A DNA stretch of 62,931 bases from Stenotrophomonas hibiscicola ATCC 19867 (GTDB lineage: Bacteria; Pseudomonadota; Gammaproteobacteria; Xanthomonadales; Xanthomonadaceae): contig NZ_KB907499.1 in NCBI RefSeq assembly GCF_000382065.1, positions 505,561 through 568,491 on the forward strand, given 5' to 3'. A program made the position numbers and the translations under genes. Below the pieces are notes generated by a model. That model was not told the origin of the DNA. It saw only the letters and a program-made list of their open reading frames with translations, and ran no database searches. Below, one piece after another: positions 21,767 to 31,301 of the stretch; the first letter of the stretch is position 1; each line of letters opens with the position of its first letter.

Positions 21767-22656
21767 TGGCACGCATCAATCTATTGCCCTGGCGCGCCGA
21801 GCGGCGCAAGCAACGCCAGCGCGAGTTCTACGCAATGCTGGGCATGGCCGCGATCGGTGGCCTGCTGCTGTCGCTGGTGATCTGGTTCTATTACGACCGC
21901 CAGGTGAGCGGCCAGATGGACCGCAACGCCTATCTGGAAGCCGAGATCGAAAAGGTCAAGGAACAGAACAAGGAGATCGACCGCCTCGACGCGCAGAAGG
22001 AACGCCTGCTGGCCCGCAAGAAGGTCATTGAAGAACTGCAGGCCAAGCGCTCGCAGATGGTGCACCTGTTCGATGCGCTGGTGCGCACGATTCCCGACGG
22101 CCTGGTGCTGACCGCGCTGAAGCAGGAAGGCGACGTGCTGACCCTGGAAGGGCGCACCCAGTCCAACGCCCGTGTTTCGGCGTACATGCGCAACCTGGAG
22201 ACCTCCGGCTGGATGACCAACCCGGAACTGTCGATCATCGAAGCGCGTGACCCCGATAAGGACAAGGACGGCAAGACCGGCCCGGTTGCGGACATCAAGG
22301 CGCTGCCCTACGTGTTCGTGGTCAAGGTGAAGCTGCCGGCGCAGAGTGAGGAAGTGGCCGCTACGCCAGGCCTCAACGCCGATGGTTCGGTGGCAACGCC
22401 GGCGCCGCCTGCCGTGGCACCGCTTGCCGCCGGCCCGGATGCAGCGGCCCCCGCCGCGCCGGCCGCAGGCCAGCCCGCTGCTGCTCCGGCTGCACCCGCC
22501 CCCGCCGCCGCTCCGGTCAACGCACCTGCTGCCACCCCGGCCGCGCCGAACCAGCCGGCAGCCCCGGCTGCCAAGCCTGCGCCGAAGCCCGAGGGCAGCC
22601 GCCTGGCGCAGCCGCCGCAGGCCTTCAACGCCCCGCTGCAGGGGGATCGCGCATGA
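21766..22656 (+). CDS. pilN: Type IV pilus assembly protein PilN with long Ala/Pro tail
   Basis: This inner-membrane protein links cytoplasmic PilM to periplasmic PilO. The PilM-binding tail INLLPWR is at residues 4-10. A transmembrane helix follows (about 24-43), then a coiled coil (YLEAEIEKVKEQNKEIDRLD) and the ferredoxin-like domain to about 195. The usual PilN ends near 180-200 residues. Here about 95 extra residues are almost only Ala and Pro (APAAAPVNAPAATPAAPNQP type), reaching 296 in total. The gene overlaps pilM and pilO by four bases or fewer. Confidence 0.95.
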
Positions 22657-23330
22657 GCCAGAAAATCGATCTGAAGAACCTGGATTTCAACGACATCGGC
22701 AACTGGCCGCAGAAGGCCAAGATCGTCTTCTGCTCGCTGTTGGCGCTGGTGATCATGTTCGTTGCGTGGATGCTGCTGATCAGTGGCAAGCGCGAGGAAC
22801 TGGCCGGCCTGGAATCGAAGGAAGTCGACCTGCGTGCCGAGTTCACCAAGCAGCAGGAACGCGCGGTGAACCTGGCGCCGCTGAAGCAGCAGCTGGCACA
22901 GATGGAACAGGTGCTGCAGCAGATGCTGCGGCAGCTGCCCAGCAAGACCGAAATGCCGGACCTGATCATCGACATTTCGCAGACCGCGTTGTCCAGCGGC
23001 CTGACCAACGAGCTGTTCGAGCCGGAGCAGGAGCAGGTCAAGGAGTTCTACGCCGAAAAGCCGATCAAGCTGCGCATGGTGGGCAGTTACCACCAGTTCG
23101 GTGCCTTCGTCAGTGGCGTGGCGTCGCTGCCGCGCGTGGTCATCCTGACCATGCACGACATCAACCTCAAGCCCAAGGACAAGACCAGCGGCAATGCCCG
23201 CAGCGGTGCGCTGGAGCTGTCCGGAACGGTCAAGACCTATCGCTATCTGGATGAGACGGAAGTGCAGGCGCAGCAGGCTGTCGCCGATGCCGAAGCGAAA
23301 AAGAAGAACGGCAAGGGGGGCAAGAAGTGA
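22653..23330 (+). CDS. pilO: Type IV pilus assembly protein PilO
   Basis: This 225-residue inner-membrane protein pairs with PilN and contacts PilP. A cytoplasmic N-terminus with DLKNLDFNDIGNWP and a membrane helix (about residues 27-48) precede a coiled coil (AEFTKQQERAVNLAPLKQQL) and a periplasmic domain with FYAEKPIKLRMVGSYHQFGAF, typical of PilO. A Lys-rich C-terminus (KKKNGKGGKK) ends the protein. ATGA overlaps join it to pilN and pilP. Confidence 0.95.
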   Translation: MSQKIDLKNLDFNDIGNWPQKAKIVFCSLLALVIMFVAWMLLISGKREELAGLESKEVDLRAEFTKQQERAVNLAPLKQQLAQMEQVLQQMLRQLPSKTEMPDLIIDISQTALSSGLTNELFEPEQEQVKEFYAEKPIKLRMVGSYHQFGAFVSGVASLPRVVILTMHDINLKPKDKTSGNARSGALELSGTVKTYRYLDETEVQAQQAVADAEAKKKNGKGGKK

Positions 23331-23863
23331 TGCGCACGTACATCGCACGCAGTGCAGTGGCGTTGGCGGTCCTGTTGCTGGCCGCCTGTGGCCGCGGCGT
23401 GACCAGCACGCCGGGTGATGCGCCGAATCTTGAAAAGTGGGTGGAAGGCGAGCGTGCACGACCGGCGCAGCCGCTGGAGCCGCTGCCGGTGATGCAGCAG
23501 TTCGAAACCTTCGAATACTCCGCACAGGGCCTGCGCGATCCGTTCACCGATGCCTGGACCAATCCGCAGCAGGGGAATGGCGGATTGCGTCCGGATCCGA
23601 ACCGGCGCAAGGAGCCGTTGGAAGGCTTCCCGCTGGATGCACTGGACATGGTCGGTACCATCGGCACCGGCGCCGCTACCGTGGCGCTGGTGATGGGGCC
23701 GGACAAGGTGACCTACCGGGTACGCCCGGGTGGGTACCTTGGGCAGAGCGACGGGCGGGTCACGGCGGTCTTCGAGGACCACGTGGAGCTGATCGAACTG
23801 GTGCCGGATGGCGCGGGCGGCTGGCTGGAACGGCCGGCAACGCTCTCGCTTGAAGATCAATGA
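23330..23863 (+). CDS. pilP: Type IV pilus lipoprotein PilP
   Basis: This lipoprotein links the PilNO inner-membrane complex to the PilQ secretin. The lipobox LLAAC places the acylated cysteine at residue 20. A disordered region follows and then the small beta domain with FEYSAQGLRDPF and GTIGTGAATVALVMGPDKVTYRVRPGGYLG, which are hallmarks of PilP. The ATG at 23330 overlaps the pilO stop; an in-frame GTG one codon earlier is an alternative. Length is 177 residues, which is normal. Confidence 0.95.
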   Translation: MRTYIARSAVALAVLLLAACGRGVTSTPGDAPNLEKWVEGERARPAQPLEPLPVMQQFETFEYSAQGLRDPFTDAWTNPQQGNGGLRPDPNRRKEPLEGFPLDALDMVGTIGTGAATVALVMGPDKVTYRVRPGGYLGQSDGRVTAVFEDHVELIELVPDGAGGWLERPATLSLEDQ

Positions 23864-23884
23864 TCGTTTACTGGGGATAGCACG

Positions 23885-25858
23885 ATGACCTTTCACCAAG
23901 CCAAGGGGCTGCGTCCCATCCGGCGCTCTACCTTGAACCGTGTCAGCGCGTTGGGAGTCGCGCTGATGCTGGCCTGCGCTCCGGCGCTGGCCGCCGCACC
24001 GGCCGAGAAGCCGGTGGGCGCCACCGTGGCACCGGCGGCAGCGCCGGCGGGCCTGTCGGTGGCCAAGATCGATTTCAAGCGCGGCGATGATGGCGCCGGG
24101 CGCCTGATCGTCCAGTTCGACGGCCAGGGCGCGGTCCCGGACCTGCGGACGCAGGGCAACAGCGTGGTGGTCGATGTCGGTAACGCCCGGCTGCCGGCCA
24201 ACCTGCAGAAGCCGATGAACGTCACCGACTTCGCCACGCCGGTGCAGCGCATCGACGCCAAGCCGTCCGGTGCCGGTACCCAGCTGGTGCTCAGTACCGG
24301 TGGCGCGGTGGAGTCGCTGGCCTACCAGAGCGGCAACGAGTACGTGGTGGAGATCAGCCCGCGGCAGGCGCCCGCCGCGGTGGGCGCGGTCACCGCCGGC
24401 AGCGTCACCCAGGCCGCCAAGGCGGTGGGGCAGCGTGGCTTCACCGGCAAGCCGGTGACCTTCAACTTCCAGGACGTGCCGGTGCGCACCGTGCTGCAGT
24501 TGATCGCCGAAGAATCCAACCTCAACGTGGTGGCGTCCGATTCGGTACAGGGCAATGTGACCCTGCGCCTGGTCAACGTGCCGTGGGACCAGGCGCTGGA
24601 CATCGTGCTGCGCGCCAAGGGCCTGGACAAGCGTCGCGATGGCAGCGTGATCTGGGTCGCTCCGCAGGCTGAGCTGGCCAAGTTCGAGCAGGAGAAGGAA
24701 GACGCGCGCATCGCCATCGAGAACCGCGAAGACCTGGTCACCGATTACGTCCAGATCAACTACCACAGTGCCACGCAGATCTTCAAAGCGCTGACCGAGG
24801 CCAAGGGCATCGGCGGCGGCAGTGGCGGCGGCAATGGCGGTGGTGGCGGTTCGTCGCAGGAAGACAGTGGTTTCCTGTCCTCGCGCGGCCGTATCGTGGC
24901 CGACGAGCGCACCAACACGCTGATGATCAGCGACATCCCGAAGAAGATCGCGCGCATGCGTGAGCTGATCGGTGTGATCGACCGTCCGGTTGACCAGGTG
25001 CTGATCGAAAGCCGCATTGTCATCGCTACCGATACCTTCGCCCGCGAGCTGGGTGCGAAGTTCGGCATCAGCGGCAGCCGCGACAACGTGTACTTCAGCG
25101 GCAGCCTGGATGCCAATGCCGAAACCCGGAAGTCGCAGGTCGATACGGCGCAGGCCAACGCCAAGGCGATTCGCGAGTGGCAGGCCGGCGGCAGCGTCGG
25201 CCCGGCGCCTATTCCCAGCGGCCCGACCATCAAGCGCGGCCTGAACTGGAACCTGCCGGTGGCCGCAGCCAACAACCCCGGCTCGCTGGCGCTGTCGATC
25301 CTCAACGCAGGCTACCTGCTGGACGTGGAGCTGTCGGCCATGCAGGAAGAGTCGCGAGGTGAGGTGATCTCCAACCCGCGCGTGGTTACCACCAACCAGC
25401 GCGAGGCCATGATCAAGCAAGGCAAGGAGATCGGCTACGTCACCATCAGCGGCACCGGTGCTGCCGGTGGCGCCGGCTCCACCCCGAACGTGCAGTTCAA
25501 GGAAGTGGTGCTGGAACTGCGGGTGACCCCGACCATCACCAACGACAACCGCGTGTTCCTCAACATGCAGGTGAAGAAGGATGAAGTCGACCGCCTGATC
25601 GAACTGCAGGGCTACGGCACGGTGCCGTCGATCAACCGCCGCGAGGTCAACACCGCGGTGCTGGTCGAGGATGGGCAGACCGTGGTCATCGGTGGCGTGT
25701 ACGAGTTCACCGACCGCAGCAGCATCAGCAAGGTGCCGTTCCTGGGCGACGTGCCGTTCCTGGGCAACCTGTTCAAGAAGCGCGGCCGCAACAAGGACAA
25801 GGCCGAGCTGCTGGTGTTCGTGACGCCGAAGGTGTTGCGCGTGGCCAAGCAGAACTGA
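23885..25858 (+). CDS. pilQ: Type IV pilus secretin PilQ
   Basis: This 657-residue outer-membrane secretin forms the gate for the pilus. A signal peptide ends near ALAAA. One AMIN domain (about residues 58-155) would bind peptidoglycan. N0/STN and N1 domains follow (VTFNFQDVPVRTVLQLIAEES; then LVTDYVQINYHSATQIFKAL), and the secretin core holds VLIESRIVIATD and the C-terminal VPFLGDVPFLGNLFKKR signature. A Gly/Ser-rich loop near residues 310-325 (GGGSGGGNGGGGGSS) interrupts the N1/secretin junction. A strong bidirectional-looking hairpin terminator follows. Confidence 0.97.
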   Translation: MTFHQAKGLRPIRRSTLNRVSALGVALMLACAPALAAAPAEKPVGATVAPAAAPAGLSVAKIDFKRGDDGAGRLIVQFDGQGAVPDLRTQGNSVVVDVGNARLPANLQKPMNVTDFATPVQRIDAKPSGAGTQLVLSTGGAVESLAYQSGNEYVVEISPRQAPAAVGAVTAGSVTQAAKAVGQRGFTGKPVTFNFQDVPVRTVLQLIAEESNLNVVASDSVQGNVTLRLVNVPWDQALDIVLRAKGLDKRRDGSVIWVAPQAELAKFEQEKEDARIAIENREDLVTDYVQINYHSATQIFKALTEAKGIGGGSGGGNGGGGGSSQEDSGFLSSRGRIVADERTNTLMISDIPKKIARMRELIGVIDRPVDQVLIESRIVIATDTFARELGAKFGISGSRDNVYFSGSLDANAETRKSQVDTAQANAKAIREWQAGGSVGPAPIPSGPTIKRGLNWNLPVAAANNPGSLALSILNAGYLLDVELSAMQEESRGEVISNPRVVTTNQREAMIKQGKEIGYVTISGTGAAGGAGSTPNVQFKEVVLELRVTPTITNDNRVFLNMQVKKDEVDRLIELQGYGTVPSINRREVNTAVLVEDGQTVVIGGVYEFTDRSSISKVPFLGDVPFLGNLFKKRGRNKDKAELLVFVTPKVLRVAKQN

Positions 25859-25877
25859 GCCCGCGCCACCCGCGAAA

Positions 25878-25914
25878 CGAAGAAGGGCCGCCATGCGCGG
25901 CCCTTCTTCGTTTC
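25878..25914 (+). terminator. Terminator of pilMNOPQ
   Basis: Perfect 14-base arms at 25878-25891 and 25897-25910 flank CATGC, followed by TTTCC. Confidence 0.9.
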
Positions 25915-25919
25915 CACCC

Positions 25920-25968
25920 GTAGATCCACGCCGCCCGTGTCCAGTAGATCCACGCCATGCGTGGATGG
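25920..25968. repeat. SMAG-type palindromes (GTAGATCCACGC class)
   Basis: A truncated GTAGATCCACGCC unit (25920) is followed by a full GTAGATCCACGCCATGCGTGGAT unit (25944-25968). Confidence 0.8.
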
Positions 25969-26055
25969 GCCGTTCAGCCGTTCTTGATGCCAACCGCAGG
26001 GCACCCTGCGATGATGTCGGGAACCCGTGCCGTCCCGCGCCGGTCAAAGGCCCCC

Positions 26056-27081
26056 ATGAACCTGCCACCGCCGATGCCCGAAACCGTCTCGCCGCCGCCC
26101 GCGCCGGCCACCTCCCGCCTGCATGGCGCCTTCACCCAGCTGCGCGATGCCCTGTCGGCCGAGATCGTCGGCCAGGCGGCACTGGTCGAACGCCTGCTGA
26201 TCGCGCTGCTGGCCGATGGCCACCTGCTGGTGGAAGGCGCTCCGGGCCTGGCCAAGACCACGGCGATCCGCGCGCTGGCCTCGCGCCTGGAAGCTGACTT
26301 CGCCCGCGTGCAGTTCACCCCGGACCTGCTGCCGGCCGACCTGACCGGCACCGAGATCTGGCGTCCGCAGGAAGGTCGCTTCGAATTCGTACCCGGACCG
26401 ATCTTCCACCCGATCCTGCTGGCCGATGAAATCAACCGCGCGCCAGCCAAGGTGCAGTCCGCACTGCTGGAAGCGATGGGCGAGCGCCAGGTTACCGTTG
26501 GCCGCCACACCTACGCGCTGCCGCCGCTGTTCCTGGTGATGGCCACGCAGAACCCGATCGAACAGGAAGGCACCTTCCCGCTGCCGGAAGCACAGCTGGA
26601 CCGCTTCCTGATGCATGTGCGCATCGGCTACCCGGACCAGGCTGCCGAATCGGAGATCCTGCGCCTGGCCCGCGAGCGCGCCCGTGGCGCATTGGGCGAA
26701 GCCGCACCGGCGCCGGAAAAGCTGCCGATGCAGGATGTGTTCGATGCCCGCCGCGAAGTGCTGGACCTGCACATGGCGCCGGCGCTGGAACGCTACCTGA
26801 TCGAGCTGGTGCTGGCTTCGCGTGATCCGGCGCGCTATGACGCTGGCCTGGGCCGCCGCATTGCCTGGGGCGCCAGCCCGCGCGGTTCCATCGCACTGGA
26901 ACGCTGCGCGCGTGCGCGCGCCTGGCTGGCCGGCCGCGATTTCGTCACCCCTGATGATGTGCGTGCGGTCGCTGCCGACGTGCTGCGCCATCGCGTGCTG
27001 CCCAGCTACGAAGCCACTGCCGAAGGCTGGGATGGCGAACGCCTTGTGCAGGAGCTGCTGGCCCGGGTGCCGGCACCCTGA
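26056..27081 (+). CDS. MoxR-family AAA+ ATPase
   Basis: This is a 341-residue cytoplasmic AAA+ ATPase, probably acting as a chaperone with the VWA proteins encoded downstream. Walker A is GAPGLAKTT (about residues 60-68), Walker B is LLADEINRAPAK and sensor 1 lies in LVMATQNPIEQEGTFPLPEAQLDRF, all standard for MoxR. The ATG at 26056 gives the family length. It is the first gene of a six-gene unit with DUF58, a small membrane protein, two VWA proteins and BatD, equivalent to the Bat (aerotolerance) operons. The exact physiological role in this genus is not settled. Confidence 0.93.
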   Translation: MNLPPPMPETVSPPPAPATSRLHGAFTQLRDALSAEIVGQAALVERLLIALLADGHLLVEGAPGLAKTTAIRALASRLEADFARVQFTPDLLPADLTGTEIWRPQEGRFEFVPGPIFHPILLADEINRAPAKVQSALLEAMGERQVTVGRHTYALPPLFLVMATQNPIEQEGTFPLPEAQLDRFLMHVRIGYPDQAAESEILRLARERARGALGEAAPAPEKLPMQDVFDARREVLDLHMAPALERYLIELVLASRDPARYDAGLGRRIAWGASPRGSIALERCARARAWLAGRDFVTPDDVRAVAADVLRHRVLPSYEATAEGWDGERLVQELLARVPAP

Positions 27082-27089
27082 GCCTGCGC

Positions 27090-28019
27090 ATGACCGATCC
27101 ATCCCTGCACCACGCCTCCTCCGTCAGCGACGGTGACGGGCTGCGCCCGCAGCTGTCCGAACTGGTGGCCCTGCGCCGCCTTGCACAGCGTCCGCCGCCG
27201 CCACGCCGTGGCCGTGCCGGCAACGCCGGGCAGGCGCCGTCACCGCTGCGCGGGCGTGGCATGGAATATGCCGAGTCACGCGAGTACGTGGCCGGTGATG
27301 ATGCGCGGCATATCGACTGGCGGGTGACCGCACGGACCGGTCGTGCCCACACCAAGCTGTTCCAGGCCGAACGCGAGCGGGTCAGCCTGATCGTGGCCGA
27401 TACCTCGCCGGCCCTGTACTTCGGCACCCGCGTGCGCTTCAAATCGGTGCAGGCCGCACGTGCAGGCGCCGTCGCCGCGTGGTCGGCGCAACGTCGTGGC
27501 GATCGCATCGGCGCCCTGCGTGGCAGCGACCGTGAACCACCGATCGCACCGGCAGGTGGGCCGCGCGGCGTGCTGCGCGTGCTGGATGCGCTCACCCGGT
27601 GGTATGCGCAGCCCCCGGCCGATGACCTTGGCCTGGAGCGCGCGCTGGACCATGCCGGTCGCGTCCTGCGCCCGGGTGCACGCGTGCTGGTGCTGGCCGA
27701 CCCGCAGCAGGCCATCCGTATTCCGCCTGCGCGCTGGAGTGCGCTGGCCCAGCACCATGACCTCAGCCTGGTGCTGCTGGTCGATCCATTGGAACTGCAG
27801 CCTCCATCGGCCGCGCTGCAGTTCCAGACCCTGCAGCAGCGCATCGGCCTGGACCTGCGGCGCAGCGAGGTGCAGGCGCATTGGCAGGCACACTTCGTCG
27901 AACCGCTGCAGGAACTGCGGCGTCAGCTCGGCGCACGCCGTGTCGATGTGCAGGTGCTGACCACCGATGCGCCCAGCGATGCCTGGTTGGCACCATCGCC
28001 CACCGAGGTGCCGGCATGA
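27090..28019 (+). CDS. DUF58 domain protein
   Basis: This 309-residue protein is of the DUF58 family that always accompanies MoxR ATPases. The family motif is RGRGMEYAESREYVAGDDARHIDWRVTARTG (near residues 51-80, partly quoted), followed by a VWA-like fold with LIVADTSPALYFGT and a later LVLADPQQA. The DTS in place of a full DxSxS suggests a weak metal site. It begins eight bases after the moxR stop and overlaps the next gene by four bases. Confidence 0.88.
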   Translation: MTDPSLHHASSVSDGDGLRPQLSELVALRRLAQRPPPPRRGRAGNAGQAPSPLRGRGMEYAESREYVAGDDARHIDWRVTARTGRAHTKLFQAERERVSLIVADTSPALYFGTRVRFKSVQAARAGAVAAWSAQRRGDRIGALRGSDREPPIAPAGGPRGVLRVLDALTRWYAQPPADDLGLERALDHAGRVLRPGARVLVLADPQQAIRIPPARWSALAQHHDLSLVLLVDPLELQPPSAALQFQTLQQRIGLDLRRSEVQAHWQAHFVEPLQELRRQLGARRVDVQVLTTDAPSDAWLAPSPTEVPA

Positions 28020-28465
28020 GTGCCAACCTGCCGCTGCGCGACGTCCAAGTGCCACCGCCTCCGTCGTGGTGGCCACCGGCACCGGGCTATCTGATGATCG
28101 GCGGTGGGGTGCTGCTGTTGCTGGCGGCGATGGCCTTCGTGTGGTGGCAGCGCCGCCGACGCTGCCAACGCTGGTTGCAGCTGTTCGATCAGGAGCTGGC
28201 AACCACCGCCGATGCGGCTGCCGAACTGGCGGCGATCGCAGGGCTGCTGCGTCGCGCCGCGCGCCAGGCACAGCCCGGCAGTGAATCCCTGCGCGATGAC
28301 GCCTGGTGGCAGCGCGTGGATCCGGAAGGCACGCTGCCCGCGGCGCGTCGCAGCCTGCTGGCCGAAGGTGCCTATCGCCCACGCGTGGACGCCAACGATG
28401 TGGCGGCGCTGCGCAGCTGGGCGCGCGAGCGCTATCTGGCCATGCTGCTGGAGCGGCGCCGATGA
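28016..28465 (+). CDS. DUF4381-type small membrane protein of the Bat operon
   Basis: This 149-residue protein starts with LPLRDVQVPPPPSWWPPAPGY and has one membrane helix (about residues 25-46, GYLMIGGGVLLLLAAMAFVW). A basic patch and a helical cytoplasmic domain with WARERYLAMLLERRR at the end follow. This matches the small DUF4381 proteins seen between DUF58 and the first VWA gene in Bat operons. It overlaps both neighbours by four bases (ATGA), so translation is coupled. The function is unknown. Confidence 0.82.
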   Translation: MSANLPLRDVQVPPPPSWWPPAPGYLMIGGGVLLLLAAMAFVWWQRRRRCQRWLQLFDQELATTADAAAELAAIAGLLRRAARQAQPGSESLRDDAWWQRVDPEGTLPAARRSLLAEGAYRPRVDANDVAALRSWARERYLAMLLERRR

Positions 28466-29466
28466 GCCTGCTGGCAAGTTACTGGCCATGGCCGGACCTG
28501 CAGCTGGCATGGCCGCTGGCCCTGCTGGCGCTGCCGTTGCCGTTGCTGATGCACTGGTGGAAGCGTCGTGCCGATCCCGGCGCAGCACTGCGTGTGCCCT
28601 ATGCGGCGACGGAACTGGAAGCGCTGGCCGGTGGCGGCCGCGTCGATGTGTCGTGGCTGCGTACGCTGCTGTTGTGGCTGGGCTGGTGCGCGCTGTGCGT
28701 CGCACTGGCTCGCCCGCAACAGCTGGGCGAAGCAATCACGCCACCGCAGGAGGGCCGGCAGATGATGCTGGCGATGGACGTGTCCGGCAGCATGGGCGAG
28801 GGCGACATGGTGCTGGGTGGACAGGCGGTGGATCGCCTGACCGCGGCCAAGGCCGTGCTCGCCGATTTCCTTGATCGTCGTGCCGGTGATCGCATCGGCC
28901 TACTGATCTTCGGCGACCGCGCCTACACGCTTACGCCACTTACTGCCGATCTGGCCAGCGTGCGCGACCAGCTGCGCGACAGCGTGGTTGGCCTGGCGGG
29001 TCGCGAGACGGCCATCGGTGATGCCATCGGCCTGGCGGTGAAGCGCCTGCGCAGCCAACCCGAAGGCCAGCGCGTATTGATCCTGCTGACCGACGGCGTC
29101 AGCAACGCCGGCGTGCTGGAACCGCTGCGTGCGGCGGAAGTGGCCCGCGCCGAAGGTGTACGCATCCACACCGTCGCGTTTGGTGGCGATGGCAGCATGC
29201 GCCTGTTCGGCATTCCCATCTCCGCCGATCAGGACCCGGTCGACGAGGCCACGTTGAAGAAGATTGCCAGCATGACCGGTGGCCAGTTCTTCCGCGCGCG
29301 TGACACCGCGCAGCTGGCCGGGATCTACGCTGAACTGGACCGGCTGGAGCCGATCGCCGCGAAGGGGCCGAGCCTGCGCCCGCGCGAGGAGCGCTATGCC
29401 TGGCCGTTGGGCCTGGCGTTGTTGCTGGGTGCGTTGGCATGGGTGTGGCCGGAGCGCCGCCGATGA
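28462..29466 (+). CDS. batA: VWA domain membrane protein (BatA-like)
   Basis: This 334-residue protein has two N-terminal membrane helices (about residues 12-28 and 60-80) and a von Willebrand A domain with a complete MIDAS: DVSGSMGEGD, then the threonine region LIFGDRAYTLTPLT and the aspartate in LLTDGVSNAG. A C-terminal helix (WPLGLALLLGALAWVWP) follows. An N-terminal aromatic-rich loop (YWPWPDLQLAWPLALLALP) is typical of BatA. The domain would face the periplasm or cytoplasm as a metal-dependent binding module. It overlaps both neighbours. Confidence 0.9.
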   Translation: MSLLASYWPWPDLQLAWPLALLALPLPLLMHWWKRRADPGAALRVPYAATELEALAGGGRVDVSWLRTLLLWLGWCALCVALARPQQLGEAITPPQEGRQMMLAMDVSGSMGEGDMVLGGQAVDRLTAAKAVLADFLDRRAGDRIGLLIFGDRAYTLTPLTADLASVRDQLRDSVVGLAGRETAIGDAIGLAVKRLRSQPEGQRVLILLTDGVSNAGVLEPLRAAEVARAEGVRIHTVAFGGDGSMRLFGIPISADQDPVDEATLKKIASMTGGQFFRARDTAQLAGIYAELDRLEPIAAKGPSLRPREERYAWPLGLALLLGALAWVWPERRR

Positions 29467-31301
29467 TCGCGTTGGCATCCCATCTTCCCGACTGGAATGC
29501 GCTGCACTTCCTGCGCCCGGAATGGCTGTGGGCCTTGCTGGCATTGCCGGTCATCCTTGCACTGGCGCTGTACCGGCAGCGGCGCAGCGATGTATGGCGA
29601 ACAGCGGTGGATGCCCACCTGTTGCCGCATCTGCTGGCTGCGGGCACGCGCCGCCGTGCACGCCTGCCCTGGGCCGTGCTGCTGGGCTGGACGCTGGCCT
29701 CGCTGGCCATGGCCGGGCCGAGCTGGCGCCAGCAGGCACAGCCGATGTTCCAGGCCAGCGCACCGCTGCTGGTCGTGCTGGATCTGTCCAGCCGGATCAA
29801 TGCCACCGACCTGCCGCCGTCGCGCCTGCTGCAGGCCCGGGCGAAAGTGGGTGAGCTGCTGCGTGCCCGCCAGGGCGGACAGGTGGGCCTGGTGGTCTAC
29901 GCCGAGGATGCCTACACCGTGGCGCCGCTGACCGACGACGGCAGCAATGTGGCGCTGTATCTGGACGCGTTGTCGCCGGATGTGATGCCACGCGACGGCC
30001 AGCGTGCCGACCGCGGTATCGACTGGGCGACGCGGTTGATGCGCCAGATCGGGGCATTGCGGGGGCAGATCCTGCTGGTCAGCGATCAGGCGGATGATGA
30101 AGCGGCACTGGCGGCCGCGCAGGCGCGCAGCCTCGGCCTGCAGGTGTCGGTACTGGGCCTGGGCACATCTGCCGGTGCGGCGTACCGGGATGGCAGTGGG
30201 CAGATCCGCCAGGCCACGCTGGATGAAGGCAGCCTGCGTGCGGTGGCTACGGCCGGTGGTGGCCGCTATGCCCGCATCGCCGCCGATGACAGTGATCTGC
30301 GCGCACTGGGTGTACTGGATGCACGCGAAGGTACTGCGGCGCAGCGGCCCGGGGAGGGCAAGCAATGGCGTGATGAAGGGTTCTGGCTGCTGCCACCGGT
30401 GATGCTGCTGGCGCTGCTGGCCTTCCGCCGCCGCGCGCTGCTGGCGGCGGTGCTGGCGGTGGGCCTGCTGCCGTGGATGAGTGATGTGCAGGCGCAGGCA
30501 CCCGCCGTGCCGGCTTCACCGCCGGTGAAGGGCACACTGTGGAAGCGCGCCGACCAGGTGCAGCACCAGCGTCTGGCCGAAGGTGCGCAGGCGTACCGCA
30601 ATGGCGATTTCGCCAGTGCCCGCAAGCAGTTCGAGGGCATCGACAGCGATGCGGGCTGGTACAACCTGGCCAATGCACTGGCCCGCCAAGGCAACTACGA
30701 CGAAGCCATTGCCGCCTACGACCGCGCGCTGGCACTGCATCCCGGCATGGCCGACGCGGTCGCCAACCGCGCCGTGGTCGATGCCGCGCGCAAGCGCAAG
30801 CAGTCCGGTGGCAAAGGCCAGGATCAGCAGAAACCACCGCAGAACGGGCAGCAGAAGCCACCGCAGAACGGCCAGGGGCAGCAGAATCCGCAGGGCCAGA
30901 AGCCGCAGCAGGGCCAGCAGGATCCTGGCCAAGGCCAGCCGCAGTCGGGCCAGCAGGGGCAGCCCAAGCCCGGTGACGGCAAAAACCCGTCGAGCCCGCA
31001 GCCCGGCGAGCGCGGCCGCGATGGACAGCCGGCGCCACCACAGGTGGAGGATGCCAAGGCACAGGCCCGGGCCGATGAGCAGCAGCGCCAGCGCATGCAG
31101 CGGGCAATGCAGCAGGCACGTGAGGGCAAGGGCGAACAGGACGGCAAGCCCGTGCCCGGCAGCGACGGCAGCACTGCGCGCCAGCGCGAGGAGCAACAGG
31201 CGGTGGAGGCGTGGATGCGACGCGTGCCGGATGATCCGGGTGCATTGCTGCGGGCCAAGTTCCAGCTGGAAAACGAACGCAGGAAGAGGGAAGGGCGATG
31301 A
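29463..31301 (+). CDS. VWA-TPR fusion protein (BatB-BatC-like)
   Basis: This 612-residue protein appears to fuse BatB and BatC. An N-terminal helix pair and a VWA domain (about residues 100-290) come first. A membrane helix follows (about 306-340), then TPR repeats (RNGDFASARKQFEGIDSDAG; NYDEAIAAYDRALALHPGMADAVANRAVV). A long Gln/Pro/Gly-rich region (about 440-520) leads to a charged coiled tail. The MIDAS of the VWA domain is degenerate: D107-L-S109-S-R111 replaces DxSxS, so metal binding may be lost. It overlaps batA and batD by four bases. Confidence 0.88.
   Translation: MIALASHLPDWNALHFLRPEWLWALLALPVILALALYRQRRSDVWRTAVDAHLLPHLLAAGTRRRARLPWAVLLGWTLASLAMAGPSWRQQAQPMFQASAPLLVVLDLSSRINATDLPPSRLLQARAKVGELLRARQGGQVGLVVYAEDAYTVAPLTDDGSNVALYLDALSPDVMPRDGQRADRGIDWATRLMRQIGALRGQILLVSDQADDEAALAAAQARSLGLQVSVLGLGTSAGAAYRDGSGQIRQATLDEGSLRAVATAGGGRYARIAADDSDLRALGVLDAREGTAAQRPGEGKQWRDEGFWLLPPVMLLALLAFRRRALLAAVLAVGLLPWMSDVQAQAPAVPASPPVKGTLWKRADQVQHQRLAEGAQAYRNGDFASARKQFEGIDSDAGWYNLANALARQGNYDEAIAAYDRALALHPGMADAVANRAVVDAARKRKQSGGKGQDQQKPPQNGQQKPPQNGQGQQNPQGQKPQQGQQDPGQGQPQSGQQGQPKPGDGKNPSSPQPGERGRDGQPAPPQVEDAKAQARADEQQRQRMQRAMQQAREGKGEQDGKPVPGSDGSTARQREEQQAVEAWMRRVPDDPGALLRAKFQLENERRKREGR

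Noticed and set aside
23243..26068. 941-codon open frame antisense to pilP, pilQ and moxR
   Set aside because: It covers clear pil genes and a terminator; His/Gln/Arg-rich composition marks it as a shadow frame.
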